Of a stretch of 5,378 bases of DNA, positions 1 to 5,378 are shown in pieces. The DNA is from Parachlamydiaceae bacterium (GTDB lineage Bacteria; Chlamydiota; Chlamydiia; Chlamydiales; Parachlamydiaceae), in NCBI GenBank assembly GCA_013817115.1, contig JACDDG010000067.1, forward strand, positions 1-5,378. Reading direction: 5' to 3'. The notes under the pieces were generated by a model. It did not search any database. It was given only the letters and a program-made list of their open reading frames with translations, and was not told the DNA's origin. Position 1 is the first letter of the stretch, and each line of letters opens with the position of its first letter. A program made the translations under genes and the position numbers.

Positions 1-125
1 ACAAACCAAGCTCTTTATGCGGCGTATCAGTCTCGATGAGGAAACAATCGACCGGAGAGCCGTATGCGCTAGTACCGCCCGTGCGGTTCGGAGGGAGGGG
101 TGGTGAAAGCCATTCCTACCTCTAT
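1..125 (+). ncRNA. Group II intron, 3' end (tail of domain IV, domains V and VI)
   Basis: This is the 3' part of a self-splicing retroelement RNA; the rest, including any reverse transcriptase gene, lies before the window. Domain V spans 57-89. GAGCCGUAU (57-65) pairs with GUGCGGUUC (81-89) over nine pairs including wobbles, with the catalytic AGC triad at 58-60 and a two-base CC bulge at 79-80. Domain VI spans about 91-122. GAGG (91-94) pairs with CCUC (119-122), and AGGGGUGG (96-103) pairs with CCAUUCCU (110-117) under a GAAA loop at 105-108. A118 is left unpaired opposite G95, as expected for the branch-point adenosine. The intron should end at U125, seven bases after the branch A, with the usual terminal A-pyrimidine. 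RadC-like coding sequence starts at 126 in phase 0. The folds are seen directly; splicing is inferred. Confidence 0.85.
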
Positions 126-302
126 CTTGTGCTTGTGCACAATCATCCGAGTGGGGATCCGACACCTTCAAAGGAGGACTACGAGGTTACAGAATTGCTT
201 GTAAAAGCTGGTGTAATGATGTCGATACCTATTCAGGACCACTTGATTATTGGGAATGAAAGTTATGTTTCTCTTCGGCAAAAAGGTTTTTCTTTTAGTT
301 GA
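126..302 (+). CDS. radC: RadC family JAB/JAMM protein, C-terminal exon (3' part of gene)
   Basis: This encodes the last 58 residues of a RadC-family protein, interrupted upstream by the group II intron. It opens with LVLVHNHPSGDPTPSKED, which matches the metalloprotease-like JAMM signature HxHx7Sx2D exactly (His at 138 and 144, Ser at 168, Asp at 177). It continues with the family's conserved tail (LLVKAG, IQDHLIIGNESYVSL) and stops at TGA 300-302. The glutamate of the active site and the N-terminal helix-hairpin-helix region would be in the 5' exon, which is not visible. RadC proteins were once linked to DNA repair, but their biochemical role is unsettled; many copies sit on mobile elements. 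The reading frame is also open back to an ATG at 36. That part translates intron domains V and VI and should not be annotated as protein, because it lacks RadC similarity and the RadC match begins precisely at the predicted splice junction. Confidence 0.85.
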   Translation, partial: LVLVHNHPSGDPTPSKEDYEVTELLVKAGVMMSIPIQDHLIIGNESYVSLRQKGFSFS

Positions 303-377
303 GTTGTTTTAATGTAATGTGGTGCTGCGGCTGAGGGCCAAAGTCATTGTTTTAACCTTTAAATTTAAGCTCAACGA
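303..377 (+). other. Short intergenic gap between radC and the ankyrin gene
   Basis: Seventy-five bases with no convincing terminator, promoter or Shine-Dalgarno sequence. A small GGC/GCC stem near 329-339 is not followed by a U-run. An in-frame TAA at 366-368 closes the downstream frame and limits the next gene's start to ATG 378 or ATG 387. Transcription of the ankyrin gene could come from read-through or from a promoter too weak to recognise. Confidence 0.5.
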
Positions 378-1151
378 ATGGCAACTATGAATCAAGTGGA
401 ACCAAAGAGTCTTTCATATATAAATTCTCTTGAAGGAGTGCTAACTCCGTTTATAATTCCGTCTTTTAGACCTTTTATGCGCAAATCCGCAACAGGCCCG
501 CTGGTGTTAAGTAATATAACAAGCACCACTTTACCCGAAGAATTTGAAGAACTTCGCAAAAAAACACCTGATTATGCCTTACTGGATACAGAATCCGGCG
601 AGAATATCATATTTAAGACTTCTAGGAGGTTGGGTAATCACAACCTGCTTAGGCATATTCTTAAGACTAATGAGGCTAAGGTTTTTAACTTAATAAATTG
701 CATTGCTGAGTGGCTTTACACTCCACTCATGTTGACAGCTAGTTGTGAAAATAGGGTAGAAGGTTATCTAACAGCTAAAACTCTCATTGAATTTGAAGCG
801 AATGTAAATTTTTTCAATATGGAAGGTTATACAAATCTTTCTTTTGTCTGCTCAAAGCAAACGGGAAGTTGTAACATGGCTATAGCTATGCTTTTAATTA
901 AAAAAGGTGCTAAAGCTTACGAGTCGATTGAATTTAATAAAGTTTGTTATAGTTTTCTTAAAAGTCATGTTGTTAAGATTGCTGACTATTCAGAAGTTCA
1001 GGAAAATATAGCCAAAGTCGAAGCAACTTTTCAACGTTATAGTTTTGTGAAGCTTGCTCGCAAAGCGGAGCATTCGATTTTTCATATTTTCCCTAAAGAT
1101 ATTTCAAGATTAATATGTGGTTACATAATATTTGATCTGAAAAAATTTTAA
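378..1151 (+). CDS. Ankyrin-repeat protein with C-terminal LP/F-box-like segment, 257 aa
   Basis: A 257-residue soluble protein with no signal peptide or membrane segment. I see about three degenerate ankyrin repeats. The first is at residues 70-107 (ESGENIIFKTSRRLGNHNLL followed by a short helix). The second is at 111-146 (TPLMLTASC, then LIEFEANVNFF). The third is at 147-184 (GYTNLSFVCSK, then AIAMLLIKKGAKAY). The pattern of G-x-T/N-x-L, small helix and LLxxGA is the ankyrin signature. Residues 1-65 are unassigned. Residues 205-230 look helical. The extreme C-terminus reads FPKDISRLICGYIIF, which resembles the LPxEIxxLIxxYL helix at the start of F-box-type motifs; this last assignment is tentative. 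The start is ATG 378 or ATG 387. Neither has a clear Shine-Dalgarno site and an in-frame stop lies at 366. Ankyrin proteins mediate protein-protein contacts and in intracellular bacteria are often secreted effectors; secretion here is inference only. Confidence 0.75.
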   Translation: MATMNQVEPKSLSYINSLEGVLTPFIIPSFRPFMRKSATGPLVLSNITSTTLPEEFEELRKKTPDYALLDTESGENIIFKTSRRLGNHNLLRHILKTNEAKVFNLINCIAEWLYTPLMLTASCENRVEGYLTAKTLIEFEANVNFFNMEGYTNLSFVCSKQTGSCNMAIAMLLIKKGAKAYESIEFNKVCYSFLKSHVVKIADYSEVQENIAKVEATFQRYSFVKLARKAEHSIFHIFPKDISRLICGYIIFDLKKF

Positions 1152-1213
1152 GCAATCCAACATCTTTGATGGTGCTTTGGCATAATTCATTCCTTTTCTG
1201 TTGCAATCATCAA

Positions 1214-1250
1214 TTTTTTTGTTGATTTTACCTAATTTTACTCTAATTTT
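1214..1250 (+). repeat. Helically phased T-tracts, likely curved DNA upstream of a promoter
   Basis: Four T-tracts lie at 1214-1220, 1226-1229, 1236-1239 and 1247-1250. Their centres are 10 to 11 bases apart, close to one helical turn. Two of them are part of a perfect nine-base direct repeat, CTAATTTTA, at 1232-1240 and 1243-1251. Phased A/T-tracts bend DNA intrinsically, and when placed just upstream of a -35 box they can raise promoter activity or bind nucleoid proteins. The spacing is seen; the regulatory role is inferred. Confidence 0.5.
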
Positions 1251-1265
1251 ATGTTTCGTTTATCA

Positions 1266-1294
1266 TTGAGATCAAATTCCTAATCCTTTACTAT
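1266..1294 (+). promoter_or_regulatory. Candidate sigma70-type promoter for the giant gene
   Basis: A -35 hexamer TTGAGA (1266-1271, five of six matches to consensus) is separated by exactly 17 bases from a -10 hexamer TACTAT (1289-1294, four of six matches). Transcription would begin near 1301, leaving a leader of about 47 bases before the ATG at 1348. Its position directly downstream of the phased T-tracts strengthens the call. AT-rich DNA yields chance matches, so this remains a candidate. Confidence 0.45.
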
Positions 1295-1338
1295 TAGCAC
1301 ATAGTACGAGTGAGATTTGCGCATTAAATTATAATAAT

Positions 1339-1343
1339 TGAGG
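1339..1343 (+). promoter_or_regulatory. Shine-Dalgarno site TGAGG of the giant gene
   Basis: TGAGG ends four bases before ATG 1348. That is slightly tight but workable, and it decides the start. The next in-frame ATG at 1357 would be 13 bases away, which is less favourable. Confidence 0.6.
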
Positions 1344-1347
1344 TCCT

Positions 1348-4300
1348 ATGAGCACGATGACAATTGGTCCGAGCAATCAGGACAATCAAGATGTTTCTCT
1401 TAACGATGAGCAGACGAAAGGGTCGTCGTTGGGCGGCTATCTCCAGAACATTTTTAATCCAGTTGCTAGAGCGGCATCTTATGTAGCCTCACCCATTGCT
1501 CGATCGGTTTCTTCTTGCGGAAAAACAGTTATCGATTGTGGTGTAAATTATGCAGGAAGAATAGCCTTAGGTTTGTGTGGAATCGATTTTATTGATGAGG
1601 ATACACCCGAAAGAATTCAGAACTTAGATATTAATAATCAATTGCCGGATCTCGCAGATACTTTGGTCTCAATAATCAGCTCACAAATTTCCGGAAAATT
1701 CGGAATTTCAGTTTACTCAGGAACACAAGCAGCTTTAAAGCCATCCATCGAAAGAGTTTTAGCCAACTTGGCATGCTATTCTCCTGCTCCTCTTGAAGGA
1801 GAAAAAGGTCATTTACTAACTAATATTTGTAAAAACTTATATAAAATACTCAATCCCAATGAAGAAACATATTCGAAGTTACGTTCGTCTTCTCCTGAAA
1901 ATGATAATATAATTTCTGATTTACTTACTCAAAGCATCCAAAAAAAAGAAGTCATCCAAAATGAAATTGCAGAATACGAAGCCATAGTTTCAAGCTCTTT
2001 GCGGAATGCAACTTCGGATGAAACTTATTTATCACAATACGAAAAACCTCAATTTTTGAATGCATCTAGTCGGGCTGAATATTCTAAGAAAATGAAAAAG
2101 CTGACTCATGAGAAAAAATGCGCATCTGAAGAGGTTGATCGATTAAATGAACTTAAAAAAGAATATGAAGAGTATTATAACAAATTCCATACTGTTGATG
2201 ACGAGGGTTTTGAAGAGCTTTGCGATGAAGAGCGAGAATGGTTTTTAGGTAAGTTGCCTAAAAATAATCGTGACTTAGATTTCGATTACATTGCAGCACA
2301 AATTTTGAAAGCTGCTGGAGCCGAAGGCGAGATTATGGAATATCTTGGTGGATATTTAGCCCATGCATTGAAAGGCTTCAGCGATATGTTTAACGCACCT
2401 TCAGATTTTTCACCAAATGAAGCCTCAATTTTCTCTGGCCACCAACCTGTTAGTGAAGGAATTATTGGTCTTGTGCAAAGTGCGCTTCCAGTAATAATTA
2501 ATCACAATCAAAAAAATATAACTTCTCTTCTTGTTAGTTTTCTCTCGGGTAATGCCTTTAGGGGGGTCGATTCTTTATGGATCGAAAATTTTATTAAAGC
2601 TTTATGTAATCCGAACGAGCCTGAACTGCAAAAATCACTTCTCGTTATTGGTCAATATCTTTCACCACATCTGATACATGCGTTAGAGCATCTTGCAAAC
2701 AAGAAGTTGCATGCGGGGGCAAATCTTTTGGAATCTGCCTTACTTAATGGGATTGAACTTTTTAGTCGACATTTGGTGGGTAAGGAAACTATTTTTCGGA
2801 ATGCAATAGTCAACTTTGACAATGATGGAATACAGGCAAAAGCTTATAGAGTTTGCGAAGCTTACATAAAATCTAAAGGCATTTTAGCAGAGAATTTAAC
2901 TCTTGAAAATGTTAAAGAAATTCTTAAACTCCTGGATGTAAATCAAGTAAAATCTCTGCATGAAAGTTTTTCTGATCCACAACGAACTTCTAATAATTTA
3001 TTGTTGTTTTTTAAACTAAAGGGCGGGGCGCAAGGTGAGTACAAGCAAAATTCAAATCTCCTTGCAGCTTTTGGCCCTTTGGCAGCTGAGGTTATTTCAG
3101 AGGCAGTTTTAGATCAAGATGTTGTGCTTGGTATGTTTTTTAAAAGGGATGATTTGAAGCTTAAAGTTGCGAAGGGATTGCTTAAGCTTTATCGCATGAT
3201 TGATGGTCCTAATAATCGAACTCAAGGAATGGGAACAGTTATCCAGGATTTCGTTAATGATCTTTCTCCAAAGCTTGAAGCTTCACAAAGCGCAAGCTGT
3301 GGAAATAAATTTTTGAGTCACGAAAAACTATTAGCGACGTTAACAGAAGGGCGTAATTTAAGCTCAGAAACTTTAGCGATGTTTGCTAAGACGCTTTCTA
3401 ATTTTAATTCAAGTTGGCTTGTGGCTATTCAAAAAGCATTGGATTCCCAAAAAATTGTTTCTGAGCCTTTCCTTGAGACGCTGAAAATTTTGGACCCCGA
3501 ATTTCAATTGCCTGCAATTTCAGAATCTTTGTCAAAAAAGGGCTTTCAGATTCTTACCAATAAGATTGTGGGAAAATTGCAAGACGATTCAAAAATCTTA
3601 GATTATTGGAATTTGCTAGTTGATGCTAGCCAACACAGAGATGCTTTATTGGCTACGAAATATAATGACGCAAAAGCAGAAGATCTAACAGAGGCCGAAA
3701 TTGCTCAGATTTGTATAGCTGGAAAGTATGATTTGAGAAAAAGGGATAAAGGCATATTTGGCGCCATAAAAATGTTAAATAAAGGGAAAATTTCAGCTTC
3801 TCTCAATTATAGTGGTGATGTGCTCATTGATTTCTTTAGAAATACTGATACGGAGCAGCTAAAGGCTGAAAAATTAGAAAAATGTTTCACTCAAGCTCCA
3901 ATGCTGCTCAAGGTCCATGCAGCAATAAATAATCCTGGGGAAACAACTGAATTTCAACCTTTTGTGGAGCTTTTTCTTTCTAAAACCGTTCAGCGCATTT
4001 TGTCAAATTTAGCATGCTCTTGTGATGACATTAATGAAAATGGATTGCTCTCAAATATCGTTAAAAGCCTAGTTTCAGCTATAACTCTAGACGATCATGC
4101 TGATATTTCTGCTCAAACAACCGGTTTAGATGCTCTTGAAATGATTTTAGCCGAATATATTGCAGCGGTTAATGATTGTAAAGAACTTGAAGCCAAGAAC
4201 ATTAACGCAGACAAAGCCGATACGCACCCCGATTTAATAGAAATACGTAAAAATGTTAAAGAATTACGTGCAAAAATATCCGGAAGTATTCTTGCGAAAG

Positions 4301-5378
4301 CCGGTCTTAAATGTGCTGCAGATTTGCAGATTGTGGTATTGCCTTTTGCGAACGCAGCTTTGGAAGACTTGGCGTGGGAGTTTCTAAACGATGAATTACC
4401 TAGTTTACTCATAAATTTCTGTAAGGGTCTTAAATATGACACACTTTTGTCTGCTGATAAACAGAAAGCTGTAGAATCTTTAGAAGGCCATGCTGAATTG
4501 AAAAGTGATTCAAACATCATTAGCGCGATGTTGATGCCAAAAATTTTCAATGCTTTATCTAGTGGTTCTAATCTGAGTATGATTAGCCATGTAGGTAAGG
4601 ATTTTCTTGATAACCTGGGAATTGAAGGGCTCGAACGTAACTCAATAGAGGAATTGCTAAAGTCTTTGGCAGACAATGTTCACAATGAACTTCAACCCCA
4701 AAATTTAATAATACGCCACCTGTGGAAGATCTTAGAAGCTATCATGTCTCCGCGATTGCTCGGGGTGATGGAAAATGCAGCTATGCATGAAAATGTTCAG
4801 GGCAATTTTTTAGAAAGTATAATTGTAAATAGCGTGAACGTGATTCAAAAATCTATTGATGCCAATCAACCTCTTTTAAACGCGGGTCTCACCGAGTATA
4901 ATAAAAGATGTATGAAGGCGGAAGCCTGTGAATGGAGAAATCGTTATTTAAAAGACTTTAAAGGGGTAAAAGCTGGAGCCTGCGATGCTGCTGCCATCCA
5001 TTTAACTTTGGATGACATCGAAGAAATTCGTAAACTTTATGGCGTTGGATATAGTTCTCATGAAGTCGAGTTTGAAAAAGACGCTAATTATTCACTAAAG
5101 AGGATTAAGGCGCTTATAAAAGTTCTGTCAGATTCCACTAAACCTGAAGAGACTATACTTACTGCGGCAGACACCGAGACATTGACTAATTTTTTTGTCG
5201 AAGCAAAAAGCGATCGCCTTAAGAGAGAGCGACAAGAGTGTTTGTCCGAAGTATTTGGTCCAGCTACTGATCAAGTTTTAAAACTTATCGGGTTTACCTC
5301 TGATAACGCTCTATCCCTATTCAATACTGATTTTGCATTTGTACGAGAAACAGCCATTCCACTTGTTTTCTCCATCAT
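1348..5378 (+). CDS. Giant protein of unknown family with internal duplication; 3' end outside window
   Basis: An uninterrupted frame of 1343 codons plus two bases, still open at the window edge. I do not recognise the family. Residues 1-30 are rich in Ser, Thr, Asn, Gln and Asp with no signal peptide, a composition common in type III effectors but not diagnostic. Residues 38-78 are small-residue and Gly/Ala/Cys-rich, possibly amphipathic (VARAASYVASPIARSV, then GRIALGLCGI). Residues 197-283 are charged and coiled-coil-like (QKKEVIQNEIAEYE, then RLNELKKEYEEYY). The remainder looks almost wholly alpha-helical, with many Leu/Ile-rich helices. The two halves share five or more motif blocks in the same order, which indicates an ancient duplication. 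No ATPase, protease, kinase or transferase motif is visible. The start is supported by TGAGG upstream and a candidate promoter at 1266-1294. The absence of stops over 4 kb of AT-rich DNA makes coding certain; function is unknown. A large secreted or structural host-interaction protein is a guess. Confidence 0.93.
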   Translation, partial: MSTMTIGPSNQDNQDVSLNDEQTKGSSLGGYLQNIFNPVARAASYVASPIARSVSSCGKTVIDCGVNYAGRIALGLCGIDFIDEDTPERIQNLDINNQLPDLADTLVSIISSQISGKFGISVYSGTQAALKPSIERVLANLACYSPAPLEGEKGHLLTNICKNLYKILNPNEETYSKLRSSSPENDNIISDLLTQSIQKKEVIQNEIAEYEAIVSSSLRNATSDETYLSQYEKPQFLNASSRAEYSKKMKKLTHEKKCASEEVDRLNELKKEYEEYYNKFHTVDDEGFEELCDEEREWFLGKLPKNNRDLDFDYIAAQILKAAGAEGEIMEYLGGYLAHALKGFSDMFNAPSDFSPNEASIFSGHQPVSEGIIGLVQSALPVIINHNQKNITSLLVSFLSGNAFRGVDSLWIENFIKALCNPNEPELQKSLLVIGQYLSPHLIHALEHLANKKLHAGANLLESALLNGIELFSRHLVGKETIFRNAIVNFDNDGIQAKAYRVCEAYIKSKGILAENLTLENVKEILKLLDVNQVKSLHESFSDPQRTSNNLLLFFKLKGGAQGEYKQNSNLLAAFGPLAAEVISEAVLDQDVVLGMFFKRDDLKLKVAKGLLKLYRMIDGPNNRTQGMGTVIQDFVNDLSPKLEASQSASCGNKFLSHEKLLATLTEGRNLSSETLAMFAKTLSNFNSSWLVAIQKALDSQKIVSEPFLETLKILDPEFQLPAISESLSKKGFQILTNKIVGKLQDDSKILDYWNLLVDASQHRDALLATKYNDAKAEDLTEAEIAQICIAGKYDLRKRDKGIFGAIKMLNKGKISASLNYSGDVLIDFFRNTDTEQLKAEKLEKCFTQAPMLLKVHAAINNPGETTEFQPFVELFLSKTVQRILSNLACSCDDINENGLLSNIVKSLVSAITLDDHADISAQTTGLDALEMILAEYIAAVNDCKELEAKNINADKADTHPDLIEIRKNVKELRAKISGSILAKAGLKCAADLQIVVLPFANAALEDLAWEFLNDELPSLLINFCKGLKYDTLLSADKQKAVESLEGHAELKSDSNIISAMLMPKIFNALSSGSNLSMISHVGKDFLDNLGIEGLERNSIEELLKSLADNVHNELQPQNLIIRHLWKILEAIMSPRLLGVMENAAMHENVQGNFLESIIVNSVNVIQKSIDANQPLLNAGLTEYNKRCMKAEACEWRNRYLKDFKGVKAGACDAAAIHLTLDDIEEIRKLYGVGYSSHEVEFEKDANYSLKRIKALIKVLSDSTKPEETILTAADTETLTNFFVEAKSDRLKRERQECLSEVFGPATDQVLKLIGFTSDNALSLFNTDFAFVRETAIPLVFSI
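1741..3141 (+). repeat. Protein-level internal repeat, copy 1 (residues about 132-598)
   Basis: The first copy of the duplicated module in the giant protein. Landmark blocks are ERVLANLAC (135-143) with HLLTNICKNL (155-164); AAQILKAAG (316-324); LPVIINHNQKN (380-390); SPHLIHALEHLA (439-450) with NLLES (459-463); LTLENVKEILKLLDV (517-531); and FGPLAAEVI (575-583). Compared with copy 2 it has about 85 extra residues between the first two blocks, occupied by the charged coiled-coil-like stretch. The repeat is too diverged to see at DNA level. Confidence 0.65.
1936..2196 (+). other. Coiled-coil-like insertion encoded in copy 1 of the giant protein
   Basis: Residues about 197-283 are Lys/Glu-rich with heptad-like spacing of Ile, Leu and Tyr, interrupted by a loop near 223-245. 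The equivalent place in copy 2 holds only a short charged helix (around residues 942-977). This looks like a lineage-specific expansion in copy 1 or a loss in copy 2. The coiled-coil assignment is by eye. Confidence 0.45.
3961..5378 (+). repeat. Protein-level internal repeat, copy 2 (residues about 872-1343 and beyond)
   Basis: The second copy, with blocks in the same order as copy 1. They are QRILSNLAC (882-890) with GLLSNIVKSL (899-908); SGSILAKAG (978-986); LPSLLINFCKG (1017-1027); SPRLLGVMENAA (1134-1145) with NFLES (1153-1157); LTLDDIEEIRKLYGV (1219-1233); and FGPATDQVL (1303-1311). The spacing between the fourth-block landmarks SP, E, A, LES and N is the same in both copies to within one residue. 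The copy runs off the window, so its end is unknown. Confidence 0.65.

Larger units (their letters stand above)
1152..1347 (+). other. Intergenic region with phased T-tracts and regulatory signals
   Basis: A very AT-rich 196-base gap between the ankyrin gene and the giant gene. It holds, in order: a weak hairpin (CATC 1161-1164 with GATG 1168-1171), a run of helically phased T-tracts at 1214-1250, a candidate promoter at 1266-1294 and a Shine-Dalgarno site at 1339-1343. No ORF with coding character is visible. A weak ATCAA/TTGAT pairing at 1209-1213 and 1222-1226 loops out the T7 run and is too feeble to call a terminator. Confidence 0.6.

Noticed and set aside
1..39. Frame 1 open to TGA 37-39, possibly the C-terminus of an intron-encoded reverse transcriptase
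   Set aside because: Only 12 codons are visible and they carry no recognisable X, D or endonuclease motif, so it cannot be told from non-coding domain IV.
1157..1180. Hairpin CATC-TTT-GATG with outer CCAA/TTGG pairing
   Set aside because: The stem is short with a five-base bulge and no U-tract follows, so I do not call a terminator.
1209..1226. Possible terminator hairpin ATCAA/TTGAT
   Set aside because: It has only five pairs, no GC-rich stem, and the T-run is in the loop rather than after the stem.
1330..1335. Perfect TATAAT hexamer
   Set aside because: A start site from it would fall near 1342, inside the Shine-Dalgarno sequence, and no -35 box lies at 16-18 bases upstream. The region is simply AT-rich.
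4113..4676. 187-codon open frame on the minus strand
   Set aside because: It lies wholly inside the giant gene on the opposite strand. Its product is Ser/Leu/Lys-rich low-information sequence without domains, and the plus frame shows clean coding continuity.
5210..5217. GCGATCGC octamer resembling a HIP1 site
   Set aside because: I noticed only this copy; HIP1 is meaningful only when highly abundant, and nothing else suggests cyanobacteria.

Overview
The window is AT-rich bacterial DNA with every recognisable feature on the + strand. It contains no rRNA, tRNA, CRISPR array or transposase. A group II intron, an ankyrin-repeat protein and a very large orphan protein with a signal-peptide-less, Ser/Thr/Asn/Gln-rich N-terminus occur together. 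This combination resembles accessory regions of intracellular or amoeba-associated bacteria such as environmental Chlamydiota or Legionella-like organisms. That assignment is inference from gene style; no taxonomic marker is present.

Layout. (1) Positions 1-125 are the 3' end of a group II intron, with domains V and VI foldable by eye. (2) Positions 126-302 are the 3' exon of a radC gene, beginning just before the JAMM metal-binding motif; the 5' exon and most of the intron lie upstream of the window. (3) Positions 378-1151 encode a 257-residue protein with about three degenerate ankyrin repeats and a short C-terminal LP/F-box-like helix. (4) Positions 1152-1347 are an intergenic region with helically phased T-tracts, a plausible sigma70-type promoter and a Shine-Dalgarno site. 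(5) From 1348 to the end of the window runs one uninterrupted reading frame of 1343 codons that is still open at the edge.

The most interesting object is the giant protein. By eye it contains an ancient internal duplication. At least five short motif blocks recur in the same order in its first half (about residues 132-598) and its second half (about residues 872-1343). Copy 1 carries an extra coiled-coil-like insertion. I recognise no known family in it.

The genes do not form an obvious pathway. The ankyrin protein and the giant protein could both be host-directed factors, but only architecture supports that. The radC/intron junction is a separate story: an intron sitting at the active-site motif of a RadC-family gene.
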